A stretch of DNA of 64,000 bases from Psychrobacter arenosus. Its GTDB lineage: Bacteria > Pseudomonadota > Gammaproteobacteria > Pseudomonadales > Moraxellaceae. The stretch spans positions 2,108,001 to 2,172,000 of the forward strand of contig NZ_LR884459.1 in assembly GCF_904848165.1 (NCBI RefSeq), in the 5' to 3' direction. The notes below the pieces were generated by a model. The model was not told the DNA's origin and searched no databases. It saw nothing but the letters and a program-made list of their open reading frames with translations. The translations under genes were made by a program, and so were the position numbers. Below are positions 56,469 through 64,000 of this stretch, in pieces (within the stretch, counting starts at the first letter, position 1; the number at the start of each line of letters is the position of its first letter).

Positions 56469-56924
56469 CTATCCTATAATCCCTGATAACAGTCCAAGTG
56501 GTAATTTGACATCTAAAAGCATGTCAAACAGAATGTATAAAACAACGCTACTAATCACTGAAAAGATAATGCTTTTCAAAGGATTACCGTTGAACAGTAA
56601 GCCCACTGCAAACGACATTAAGGTCGTGGCAATAGGAAAGCCCAAGGTCTCAAAAAATATGCCATAAAGTAATAAAGCTATGATGCATAAGACCAAGTTT
56701 CTAACGATGGCCTTGTTCATGCCCAAATCGATAGCTTTGGTGAATTTGGCCGGTCTAAAAGTCACCACTAATGTCATTAGGGCTAGTAGAGAAAAAATTA
56801 AGATGGGGTAGGGACGAGGGCCAATTGGATCATAGGCAATAGGGGCTACGTAGCCAATAGCCACATAGATTAAGCCAAAACTAACCAATGCCATAAGTCC
56901 GGAAAACGCACGTTCCATGGTCAT
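56469..56924 (-). CDS. tctB: Tripartite tricarboxylate transporter, small subunit (TctB)
   Basis: A 151-residue four-helix membrane protein, hydrophobic segments about 8-26, 38-56, 72-98 and 118-140, the standard TctB size. YDPIGPRPYPILIFSLLALMTLVV corresponds to the family signature. AGGAA lies 8 bases before ATG 56924. It lies between tctC and tctA, and its low conservation is normal for this subunit. Confidence 0.92.
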   Translation of the reverse strand: MTMERAFSGLMALVSFGLIYVAIGYVAPIAYDPIGPRPYPILIFSLLALMTLVVTFRPAKFTKAIDLGMNKAIVRNLVLCIIALLLYGIFFETLGFPIATTLMSFAVGLLFNGNPLKSIIFSVISSVVLYILFDMLLDVKLPLGLLSGIIG

Positions 56925-56951
56925 AATAGTATTCCTAAAACCGGAGGATAA

Positions 56952-57047
56952 AAGGCTGGCAGGACATCTCCAGCCTTCAGTACCACATCAATACAGGGCT
57001 AACCACACTATCTTTAGCAGCCTTTAAGAGCCTTTAAGAGCCTTTAA
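56952..57047 (-). promoter_or_regulatory. Hairpin and 10-bp triplet repeat between tctC and tctB
   Basis: A perfect 8-bp hairpin AAGGCTGG/CCAGCCTT (56952-56959 with 56970-56977) and three copies of AGCCTTTAAG/AGCCTTTAAC (57018-57047) fill the 185-bp tctC-tctB gap. An intercistronic hairpin after a binding-protein gene commonly stabilises the upstream mRNA and lowers expression of the downstream permease genes; that role here is inference. Confidence 0.5.
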
Positions 57048-57109
57048 CTGCAATATTGTTAAATCTGCTATCGATAGTGGGTCATTGAAAATATTGAGTC
57101 TTACAAGGT

Positions 57110-58120
57110 TTATTTGGCTTCGAGCAGATTGTATTCCTCTGATAGCGTACGCAGCTCATCGGTGCGTTTGTAGACATACTGCTCAAGCTCTTCGCCGGTC
57201 ATAGCAAAAGGAAGTAGCTCGCGTTGGGTACGGATTTCAGCAAATTTAGGGTCAGCTAACATAGTGTCAAAGCTGGTTTTCCACCAGTTGTAAGCGGAGT
57301 CACTAACGTCTGGACCCATGTAGAAACCACGGATGACCGGCCAAGACACGTCGTAGCCTTGTTCTTTGGCTGTAGGCAGGTCAGCCATATTGCCTTCTAG
57401 TCGTTCATCTGCAAATACAGCCAATACCCGTAATTTGCCCGCGGTAACTTGCGGCATCATCTCGGCTATGCCCGAGCTGACGACGGTAATATGGTTACCT
57501 AGTACCGCTGTAATGGCCTCACCGCCACCTTCCATAGCCACGTAAGTCATATTATTAGGATCTAAGTCCACCGCTTTTGCGAGCATAGCGGTCTGCAACC
57601 AATCCTGGCCACCCACACTACCGCCAGCGCCAAAGCTGACTGCTTTAGGATCTTTTTTCAGTGCGGCGACCAAATCCGCCAAGGTTTTAATTGGAGAGTC
57701 GGCATTGACCGCTACAGCGCCATAGTCGGTACCCACGCCTGCTAACCAGCGCACATCTTTTTCAGTGAATTTACCAAATTTACCTTGGGATAAATTTAGG
57801 AGCGAGCCGGTAGAGAAAGCAACAACCGCATCGTTGTTAGCGCGATCGTTGGCTACGATTTTGTTATAAGCCACCGCACCAACGCCGCCCGGCATATAGG
57901 TTACCCGCATTGGGCTTTTTAGCACGCCAGTTTCTTGGAGGCCTGACTGTATCAGTTTACAAGTCAAATCAAAGCCGCCACCTGGTTTTGCAGGGGCAAT
58001 ACATTCAGGACGTGAAGGTGCTTCATAACCCGACTCAGCGGCTGCTGTAGTTTCAGTTTTATTACAGGCGGTAAGGGTAAGAACAGATAGGCCAAGAGCC
58101 AAATAGGATAATTTTTTCAC
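57110..58120 (-). CDS. tctC: Tripartite tricarboxylate transporter substrate-binding lipoprotein (TctC/Bug family)
   Basis: A 336-residue periplasmic binding protein of the Bug family. It starts at GTG 58120 (AAGGAG 6 bases upstream), with a lipoprotein signal and lipobox LTAC (C19). The Bug core is present: CIAPAKPGGGFDLTCKLIQSGL (about 40-61), RVTYMPGGVGAVAYNKI (about 72-88), SFGAGGSVGGQDW and TAGKLRVLAVFADERL. Most Bug proteins are not lipoproteins, but the Cys here fits one. First gene of the tctCBA operon. Confidence 0.93.
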   Translation of the reverse strand: MKKLSYLALGLSVLTLTACNKTETTAAAESGYEAPSRPECIAPAKPGGGFDLTCKLIQSGLQETGVLKSPMRVTYMPGGVGAVAYNKIVANDRANNDAVVAFSTGSLLNLSQGKFGKFTEKDVRWLAGVGTDYGAVAVNADSPIKTLADLVAALKKDPKAVSFGAGGSVGGQDWLQTAMLAKAVDLDPNNMTYVAMEGGGEAITAVLGNHITVVSSGIAEMMPQVTAGKLRVLAVFADERLEGNMADLPTAKEQGYDVSWPVIRGFYMGPDVSDSAYNWWKTSFDTMLADPKFAEIRTQRELLPFAMTGEELEQYVYKRTDELRTLSEEYNLLEAK

Positions 58121-58475
58121 ACGACGCTCCTTGTGTGTTGTAGTGGTCTACAAATCAATAGGGGGTTGACCGAAGTACTAGCGAGGTCACCAGTAACATT
58201 AAGACGAACTTAACGGCATTGGCTCAATTTAGTAACGGTAGGTTTTTTATCACTGTGCAAAAGTAACAGAATAGTTTATAAATGACAAGAAACATATGTA
58301 TGTATATATGAATTTTATCAAAATGTAGGTATTATGCTCGTGAGCTTACACGAGTTTAGGATCGGATTTTTAGGTCTATTTGATAGGCAGGTGCCCAGTA
58401 ATACTGGGCTGCAGAGCAGAAGGGTAATGGCAGAGTATTGAAATAATGCGGCTGGCAAAAATATAAACGTAACGC
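58121..58475. other. Region between the MatC-like gene and tctC
   Basis: No gene is seen. A hairpin GCCCAGT-AAT-ACTGGGC at 58393-58409 lies 67 bp beyond the stop of the MatC-like gene; it lacks a T-run. The tctC promoter should be at its low-coordinate side; TGTATGTATATATG near 58292 is AT-rich but not a clear promoter. Confidence 0.4.
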
Positions 58476-59765
58476 CTAAAATATAAACTGAATCAGTAGA
58501 ATGGCGACTATGCCCGTAACAATCCCTATGGGAACTGCTTTAAATAATAAAGACAGAAACAGTTGATCTTTGTCTATAACGTCTTGCGAGGCACCTAACA
58601 TCAGACTGCCTCCTGAAGAAAAAGGGGAGAGGGATGAGCTTTGGGCACCGAGTACGATACAGACAAACAGCAATACTGGACTGACCCCTGAGGCAACGGC
58701 CAAGGGCGGCACCATAGGGAATAACGCGGGCGCGACGACCCCAAGCGTACTGGCGAATATCGACATAATGGCGCTAATGACAAAGACTAAGACAGGAATC
58801 ATCCAGATAGGCACATTGGTGCTTAACCAGTCGGTCAACTGATAAATAACCCCGACCTCCACACCGAGGCCGATTAACATACCGACGCCGCAGATCATAA
58901 TCAGCGTGTTCCAAGGGATTAAGGCAATCACGGTTTTTTCGTCGCCGAGCTTGAGCAATAAACTGATGACAGCAAAAAAAATGGCAATAAAGCCAATATC
59001 AATCCTCGAGTTTAAAAACGCAATAGACGAGCTTTGCGGCATGAGTAAGTGCAAAATAGGCACAATCAGTACGATGGCCATCATAAGAAAAATTAGCACA
59101 ATAGACTGTTTTTGTTTGCGGTCTAACGGCTCTGGCAAGGTCGCATCAATCGCCACTTTACTGTTTTTGGCATTCATAAAACTATAGCCGCCCAGCAGGA
59201 CGGTGGGCACGAGAAAGGTTGCGGCAAAAATACCTAATGCATAAGTAAAAGCATTGTCATTGGCCACACCGGCACCGCGCATAAGCTCAGTAAAAATAAC
59301 GCCGCTTTGTGAGGTGACAAAGTTGGCCCCGGCCAAGGCCCCGTAGTTCAAGGCCAAAGTAGCAATAATAATATTTAAACGGGTTTTTTCAGACAGCAGC
59401 AGGATCATAGGCGCCATAGTGGCTAAGACGGTGTAGTAGCCCGCCCCTAAACCGGCAATAATCGTGGCGACAAAAAAGATGACCAAAGGCAAAAAAGCGG
59501 GAAAGTGGCGACACTTATAGATTAGATGACTGCACAACTTCTCTAAAGCGCCATTGGCTAAAGGAAAGTTATAGAACAGCGTCACGGCAAAAATGACAAA
59601 GAAGATTTTCAGCGGCCATAGCTCAATAATTTCCGTCGCCTTGAGCTGCATACCAAAACAGCCGATTAGGTAGGAAAAAGCTATGGCAAATAGACCAATG
59701 TTGATTTTAGTGGTATAGCCGAGCAGGATGGAAATCACTATAGCGGCTAGAACGTAGGCAGTCAT
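58476..59765 (-). CDS. SLC13/MatC-like dicarboxylate carrier
   Basis: A 429-residue integral membrane permease with about 12 hydrophobic segments, resembling the dicarboxylate carrier MatC N-terminal family and the ion-transporter (SLC13) superfamily. ALNYGALAGANFVTSQSGVIFTEL (about 135-158) and GAQSSSLSPFSSGGSLMLGAS (about 376-396) look like the two substrate-binding hairpin repeats. AAGGA lies 7 bases before the ATG. It is divergent from a GntR-type regulator gene 239 bp away, which is probably its regulator. The substrate is uncertain; malonate/succinate-type acids are a guess from the family. Confidence 0.8.
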   Translation of the reverse strand: MTAYVLAAIVISILLGYTTKINIGLFAIAFSYLIGCFGMQLKATEIIELWPLKIFFVIFAVTLFYNFPLANGALEKLCSHLIYKCRHFPAFLPLVIFFVATIIAGLGAGYYTVLATMAPMILLLSEKTRLNIIIATLALNYGALAGANFVTSQSGVIFTELMRGAGVANDNAFTYALGIFAATFLVPTVLLGGYSFMNAKNSKVAIDATLPEPLDRKQKQSIVLIFLMMAIVLIVPILHLLMPQSSSIAFLNSRIDIGFIAIFFAVISLLLKLGDEKTVIALIPWNTLIMICGVGMLIGLGVEVGVIYQLTDWLSTNVPIWMIPVLVFVISAIMSIFASTLGVVAPALFPMVPPLAVASGVSPVLLFVCIVLGAQSSSLSPFSSGGSLMLGASQDVIDKDQLFLSLLFKAVPIGIVTGIVAILLIQFIF

Positions 59766-59826
59766 ATCTAATCCTTGACCTAAACGGTCTGAGTTTTTAT
59801 AGTGCGTAGCATGATGGCAATATTGA

Positions 59827-59868
59827 CCAATAGTTGGCTAAATAAGCCTGCATAACCAATGCGTTGGT
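59827..59868. promoter_or_regulatory. Candidate operator pair in the carrier-GntR divergent region
   Basis: Two palindromes of the same type lie 25 bp apart: CCAA-TAG-TTGG (59827-59837) and ACCAA-TGCG-TTGGT (59855-59868). They sit between the MatC-like gene and the GntR-type gene and could be the binding site of that regulator. This is inference from position and symmetry. Confidence 0.4.
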
Positions 59869-60004
59869 CTTTAAAATTGACCCCTAAAAAAGGTAACCCT
59901 TTAAAACAATTAGGTATAGCACACTTCTTAATAACCCGATAACCCTAAATGCAAGCTAGACAACCCAACCGAGCCCATAAACCCTCTGCCACTGTGGTGA
60001 AAAA

Positions 60005-60730
60005 ATGATAGAAAATTTTAAAAGCTTCAACCTGCCACGTTATGAGCAAGTCCGTTGGCATATTCAAACCTTACTGACAGAGAGTCAATGGGATGAACAC
60101 ACCCCTTTGCCTACCGAGCAGGAATTTGCCGATAAGTATCAAGTGTCGGTCGGGACTGTGCGCAAAGCTGTGGAAAAACTGGTCGATGAGGGCGTGCTCA
60201 TCAAGCAGCAGGGTCGCGGAACTTTCTTAAAACGCCCCAATTTTGAAAGTTCTTTATTAAGGTTTTTTAAATTCCGCGACAAAGATGCTTCGTACGTCAC
60301 CCCAACGGGTCTGATCAAAAAGGTTATGGTAATAAAAGGCGATGAAGCCATTAATAAAAAGCTTAATATCAGCAAAAATAAAGCACTAATTTATATAGAA
60401 AGGGTGCGTATGGTTGAGGACAAGGTGCTGCTAAGCGAAAGAATTTGGTTGCCAAAAAGCCGCTACCAAGCCTTTGCTAAGCTGGCCCCTGAAGACTTCG
60501 AAAATCTGCTGTATCCTTTTTATTACACCAAGTGTGGCCAGTTTGTCTCCTCGGCAGTAGAGACCCTGTTTTTTATAAAAGACCACGTCGACCCTTATTT
60601 AGACAATGAAAAAACAGAAAATTTAGTCAAGGTCTGCCGTATCGCCAAAAACCTAGAAGGCGAGCCTATCGAGTATAGAGAGTCCTATGGTATGGCGGAA
60701 AAGTTCAGTTATGAGATTCATATTATCTAG
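60005..60730 (+). CDS. GntR-family transcriptional regulator (HutC/UTRA type)
   Basis: A 241-residue regulator. Winged helix-turn-helix DNA-binding domain at about 12-75: RYEQVRWHIQTLLTESQWDEHTPLPTEQEFADKYQVSVGTVRKAVEKLVDEGVLIKQQGRGTFL, the GntR pattern. The remaining part (about 90-241) is the UTRA ligand-sensing domain, with ALIYIERVRMVEDKVLLSERIWLP and PIEYRESYGMAEKFSYEI. Its position, divergent from a carboxylate carrier, suggests control of that transporter and perhaps the neighbouring tct operon. Effector unknown. Confidence 0.93.
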   Translation: MIENFKSFNLPRYEQVRWHIQTLLTESQWDEHTPLPTEQEFADKYQVSVGTVRKAVEKLVDEGVLIKQQGRGTFLKRPNFESSLLRFFKFRDKDASYVTPTGLIKKVMVIKGDEAINKKLNISKNKALIYIERVRMVEDKVLLSERIWLPKSRYQAFAKLAPEDFENLLYPFYYTKCGQFVSSAVETLFFIKDHVDPYLDNEKTENLVKVCRIAKNLEGEPIEYRESYGMAEKFSYEIHII

Positions 60731-60752
60731 CTTTGCCTATACCCCCTTTGCG

Positions 60753-61679
60753 CTAGGTTGAAAAAACGGACCAGCCTGTTTTTTCGACCAGCCGCTGCAA
60801 GGCTTTTAAGCCCAGTTTGGAGTTGCCTACATGGTCAAGCCCAGGTGACCATACCGCAATGGCGCCTTTACCCGGGGCTATCGTCAAAATACCACCACCC
60901 ACACCACTTTTACCCGGCAGCCCAACCAGATAGGCAAACTCGCCGGAGCCATCATAGTGACCACACATCATCATGAGCGAATTAATCCGTCGCGCGCGCT
61001 CGGCATTAATGACCCTGACACCTGTGTGCTCATTCATCCCATTCGATACTAAGAACAGACCGGCATGGGCCAATTGCTGGCAAGTCATCGCAATCGAACA
61101 TTGATGAAAATAAGTGCCAAGCACTTTGTCTACATCGTGCTCTAGCCGTCCAAAAGCCTTCATAAAATGGGCTAACGCTGCGTTGCGGTCTTTATGTGCC
61201 ATCTCAGAGGCGGCCACCTTATGATCAAAACGGATGGAGTCATCGTCGGCGATAAAGTGCACAAAGCGCAGGATTTCTGCCAATATCTCTTTCGGCTCAT
61301 GCCCCATCATGATGGCATCTACCACCGCAATCGCTCCGGCATTAATAAAAGGGTTGCGCGGCCGTCCCGACTCACTCTCAAGAATCATAATGGAGTTAAA
61401 AGGGTCTCCGGAAGGCTCACGACCCACGTGCGTCCACAGGGCATCGCCTAATTTGCCCAGCGCAATGGTCAGGGTAAATACTTTTGAGATACTTTGTATA
61501 GAAAACAGGGTATCGGCATCGCCTGCAGCATAGACCTGCCCATCAGGAGTGGCGACCGCGATACCAAACTGGTTGGGATTGACATGGGCCAGTTGTGGGA
61601 TGTAGTCGGCTACCTTGCCACGGTCAATCTCAGCGGCCATCTCGGCAGCAATATCATCAAGAATTCTTTGCATGTTCAT
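60753..61679 (-). CDS. glsA: Glutaminase
   Basis: A 308-residue serine-dependent glutaminase (beta-lactamase-like fold) hydrolysing glutamine to glutamate and ammonia. The SxxK nucleophile motif is S63-IS-K66 ([12 protein letters not shown]). Other family blocks: [19 protein letters not shown], and [30 protein letters not shown] near the C-terminus. Length fits the bacterial family. The terminator-like hairpin 60756-60789 lies inside its last codons. Convergent with the GntR gene (22-bp gap). MNM start at 61679 or M3; no strong ribosome binding site. Confidence 0.95.
   Translation of the reverse strand: MNMQRILDDIAAEMAAEIDRGKVADYIPQLAHVNPNQFGIAVATPDGQVYAAGDADTLFSIQSISKVFTLTIALGKLGDALWTHVGREPSGDPFNSIMILESESGRPRNPFINAGAIAVVDAIMMGHEPKEILAEILRFVHFIADDDSIRFDHKVAASEMAHKDRNAALAHFMKAFGRLEHDVDKVLGTYFHQCSIAMTCQQLAHAGLFLVSNGMNEHTGVRVINAERARRINSLMMMCGHYDGSGEFAYLVGLPGKSGVGGGILTIAPGKGAIAVWSPGLDHVGNSKLGLKALQRLVEKTGWSVFST
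60756..60789. terminator. Terminator-like hairpin inside the glsA 3' end
   Basis: GGTTGAAAAAAC / GTTTTTTCGACC, 12 bp with one G-T pair, 10-base loop, containing an A6/T6 run inside the stem. It overlaps the last codons of glsA and lies 26 bp after the convergent GntR gene. Confidence 0.55.
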
Positions 61680-61833
61680 GGGTTAACCGTATTTTTATTG
61701 CGTTGTTGCAAGGGGGTGATTTTAGCCGAATAAAAGATTATGCGGAGGAAAAATTGTAGTTTTCTTGGCCTTTACCGTCTCTCCCATCTTCTGCAAAGCT
61801 AAGCATTAACGCTAAATGCTCAAGTCATAAACA

Positions 61834-61846
61834 TGAATAATATTCA
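61834..61846. promoter_or_regulatory. MetR-type binding site upstream of mesX
   Basis: TGAATAATATTCA is a perfect match to the MetR consensus TGAA-N5-TTCA and is the core of a longer perfect palindrome (61833-61847). It lies 115 bp upstream of mesX. A TATGAT at 61892-61897 could be the -10 of the promoter it controls. Confidence 0.6.
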
Positions 61847-61960
61847 TCTTTTGTTTAAATAGTATCGTTTTTATTCATGTAAGAGATTGGGTATGATTCC
61901 TCCCATACAGAAATTTAGCTTTATCTCAGTTAATGAGTTTGAATTAGGGTAGGAATCGCC

Positions 61961-62983
61961 ATGAGCACAGCATTTAAATATTCAATTAAAAAAATTCGTT
62001 TTGACGAAAATTATGAGCCTGCAGACAGCACGCGTTTGACCACTAACTTTGCAAACTTAGCTCGTGGCGAGCAGCGCCAGGAGAATTTGCGCAAAACCTT
62101 ACGCATGATAAACAATCGTTTTAACACATTGGCGCATTGGGACAATCCAAACGCTGACCGTTATTCTGTCGAAGTGGATATCATTTCTGCCAACCTAGAT
62201 GTCGAAGGCAATGGCGATACGTTCCCAGTCATCGAGACGCTACAAACCACCATTGTGGATCATAAAGAAAACAAGCGTATTGACGGCATGATTGGCAACA
62301 GCTTCTCGTCTTACGTGCGCGATTATGACTTTAGCGTCGTGCTGTTGGACCATTTTGCTAAAAATCCTGGTACGCCACCACCAGAAGACTTCGGTGATTT
62401 GCATGGCAAACTGTTCCAATCTTTGTTAAATTCAGAAGCTTACCAATCTGAATTTAACAAACAACCGGTGATTTGTCTCAGTGTGTCTACCAGTAAAACC
62501 TATGAGCGTACGACCAATCAGCATCCTATATTAGGGGTGGAGTACAAACAGGATGAGTATTCGTTAACGGATGATTATTTTCATAAAATGGGCTTAACCG
62601 TGCGTTACTTCATGCCTGCGGGTAGCGTGGCACCTTTGGCGTTTTATTTCGCTGGTGACTTGCTGAGTGATTACACGGATCTTGAATTGATCAGTGCTAT
62701 TAGTACCATGGAGACTTTCCAAAAGATTTATCGCCCTGAAATTTACAATGCCAATTCTACAGCCGCGCAAGTGTATCAGCCTAGCTTGAAGTATCAAGAT
62801 TATTCGCTAACGCAAATCGTCTACGACCGTGAAGAGCGCAGTCAAATGGCGGTCAAGCAAGGCAAGTTTACGGAAGAAGCGTTTATCAAACCGTATCAAG
62901 ACATTCTGGAAGCGTGGGCAGCAAAATATAATGTAGCAGAGGCAGCCGATACCAATGCGGTTGCTAACAAACACGCTGCTTAA
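61961..62983 (+). CDS. mesX: MesX (DUF1852), partner of the MesD methionine synthase
   Basis: A 340-residue cytoplasmic DUF1852 protein. In Acinetobacter and relatives, DUF1852 proteins (MesX) are needed, together with oxygen, for methionine formation by MesD, a core-MetE family enzyme. Recognised from the N-terminus FKYSIKKIRFDENYEPADSTRLTTNFANLARGEQRQENLRKTL and from its place directly before a core-MetE gene. ATG 61961 has AGGAA upstream at good spacing. No known cofactor motif is visible. It forms a two-gene unit with the following gene (78-bp gap). Confidence 0.88.
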   Translation: MSTAFKYSIKKIRFDENYEPADSTRLTTNFANLARGEQRQENLRKTLRMINNRFNTLAHWDNPNADRYSVEVDIISANLDVEGNGDTFPVIETLQTTIVDHKENKRIDGMIGNSFSSYVRDYDFSVVLLDHFAKNPGTPPPEDFGDLHGKLFQSLLNSEAYQSEFNKQPVICLSVSTSKTYERTTNQHPILGVEYKQDEYSLTDDYFHKMGLTVRYFMPAGSVAPLAFYFAGDLLSDYTDLELISAISTMETFQKIYRPEIYNANSTAAQVYQPSLKYQDYSLTQIVYDREERSQMAVKQGKFTEEAFIKPYQDILEAWAAKYNVAEAADTNAVANKHAA

Positions 62984-63061
62984 TGAGTGAAGTTCTAGCT
63001 GTTAGCAATCTAACTAGTAGCCAGCTAAAGCCAAAATATTAAATATAAAAGATGAGATACC

Positions 63062-64000
63062 ATGACGACTTTATCCCTAGAATCCCTCTTATTACCAACC
63101 TCAACGGCGGGCAGTTTGCCAAAACCATCTTGGTTAGCCGAGCCTGAAAAAATTTGGTCTCCTTGGGCCTTAGAGGGCGAGCAATTGCTAGAGGCCAAAC
63201 AAGATGCTTTACGTGTTTCTCTGCAAGAGCAGCTGCATGCCGGCATCGATATCGTCAGTGATGGTGAGCAGACCCGTCAGCATTTCGTGACTACTTTTAT
63301 CGAACATCTTGACGGGGTAGACTTTAAAAATCGTGAAACCGTCAAAATTCGCAATCGTTATGAAGCTAGCGTACCAACCGTAGTGGGTGCGGTAAGCCGT
63401 CAAAAGCCCGTATTTTTAGACGATGCTAAGTTTTTACGCCAGCAAACCGATCAGCCTATCAAATGGGCGTTGCCTGGCCCGATGACGATGATTGATACCC
63501 TATATGACAGTCATTATAAAAGCCGTGAAAAGTTAGCTTGGGAATTTGCTAAAATCCTTAATGAAGAAGCTAAAGAATTAGAGGCGGCTGGGGTAGATAT
63601 TATCCAATTCGATGAACCCGCTTTTAACGTATTCTTCGATGATGTGAATGACTGGGGTATCGCTACCTTAGAGCGCGCCATCGAAGGCTTGAAGTGTGAG
63701 ACCGCAGTGCATATCTGCTACGGTTACGGCATCAAAGCCAATAACGATTGGAAAAAGACCTTGGGTTCGGAATGGCGCCAATACGAGCAAGCATTCCCGA
63801 AACTGCAGCAGTCTAAGATTGATATCGTTTCGCTTGAGTGCCAAAACTCGCATGTGCCTATGGAATTGATTGAATTGATCCGTGGTAAAAAAGTGATGAT
63901 TGGTGCTATCGATGTGGCGACCAATACTATCGAGACGCCGGAAGAAGTCGCCGATACGCTACGCAAAGCCCTAAAATTTGTCGATGCGGACAAGCTCTAT
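63062..64000 (+). CDS. mesD: MesD, core-MetE family methionine synthase (3' end cut by window edge)
   Basis: A core MetE-like enzyme (C-terminal domain of cobalamin-independent methionine synthase only, without the N-terminal folate-binding half). 313 codons are visible and the frame is open at the window edge; family members are about 340 residues. The TAGSLPKPSWL start is typical. Zinc ligands visible: H217 and C219 (VHICYGYG) and the Glu in SLECQNS (about 260); the last cysteine is expected just beyond the window. Known members of this family use a methyl donor other than methyl-tetrahydrofolate, and the donor is not established for MesD. Confidence 0.9.
   Translation, partial: MTTLSLESLLLPTSTAGSLPKPSWLAEPEKIWSPWALEGEQLLEAKQDALRVSLQEQLHAGIDIVSDGEQTRQHFVTTFIEHLDGVDFKNRETVKIRNRYEASVPTVVGAVSRQKPVFLDDAKFLRQQTDQPIKWALPGPMTMIDTLYDSHYKSREKLAWEFAKILNEEAKELEAAGVDIIQFDEPAFNVFFDDVNDWGIATLERAIEGLKCETAVHICYGYGIKANNDWKKTLGSEWRQYEQAFPKLQQSKIDIVSLECQNSHVPMELIELIRGKKVMIGAIDVATNTIETPEEVADTLRKALKFVDADKLY

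Noticed and set aside
61680..61960. SAM or cobalamin riboswitch before mesX
   Set aside because: No conserved core elements of these riboswitches could be seen; the region is short and AT-rich, and the MetR-type box is a simpler explanation.

Overview
The window is a stretch of gammaproteobacterial chromosome, almost certainly from a Psychrobacter (Moraxellaceae). This rests on the two rRNA operons (16S, tRNA-Ile(GAU), tRNA-Ala(UGC), 23S, 5S), the Na+-translocating NADH:quinone reductase operon, and the Moraxellaceae-type pairing of MesX with a core-MetE methionine synthase. The genus is inferred from remembered 16S sequence and gene content; no search was run. There is no prophage, insertion sequence, CRISPR array or integron.

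Layout. 1-5732 (minus): nqrF (cut by the window edge), nqrE, nqrD, nqrC, nqrB, nqrA, a tightly packed sodium-pumping NADH dehydrogenase operon. 5733-6772: about 1 kb without genes but rich in hairpins. 6773-9828 (plus): hisA, a BON-domain MscS channel and a tiny membrane protein. 9924-16776 (minus): RNase R, a TelA-family protein, and the thrS-infC pair, in which infC reads from an AUU codon. 17738-31698: two nearly identical rrn operons in direct tandem, about 8 kb apart, with one orphan TRAP-type binding protein (dctP) between them. 31917-35727: a DUF1289 protein, yqiA, parE and an acyltransferase. 35900-46092: an SDR oxidoreductase, a TM-helix-repeat channel, an FKBP lipoprotein, argA, two exported proteins and a patatin-like lipoprotein. 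46093-54658: recG, a two-gene RND efflux pump, a YceI protein and a DUF3817 protein. 54958-61679: a tripartite tricarboxylate transporter (tctCBA), a MatC/SLC13-like carrier divergent from a GntR-type regulator, and glutaminase. 61961-64000: mesX and the start of mesD, preceded by a perfect MetR-type box.

How the genes fit together. NQR energises the membrane with Na+. The 54-62 kb block looks like uptake and use of organic acids and glutamine, with the GntR protein as the probable local regulator of the MatC-like carrier. MesX-MesD would give folate-independent methionine synthesis under methionine/homocysteine control.

Most notable non-gene signals: (1) a ~91-bp insertion downstream of the second rrn operon, flanked by a 14-bp direct repeat, with the corresponding empty site present after the first operon and a related element at 17649-17720 whose hairpin has changed in a compensatory way; (2) single-base G/C-run differences between the rrn copies at universally conserved rRNA positions, which look like assembly errors; (3) the AUU start of infC; (4) the MetR box; (5) structured gene-free DNA upstream of nqrA; (6) short tandem repeats of 10-27 bp in many intergenic gaps.
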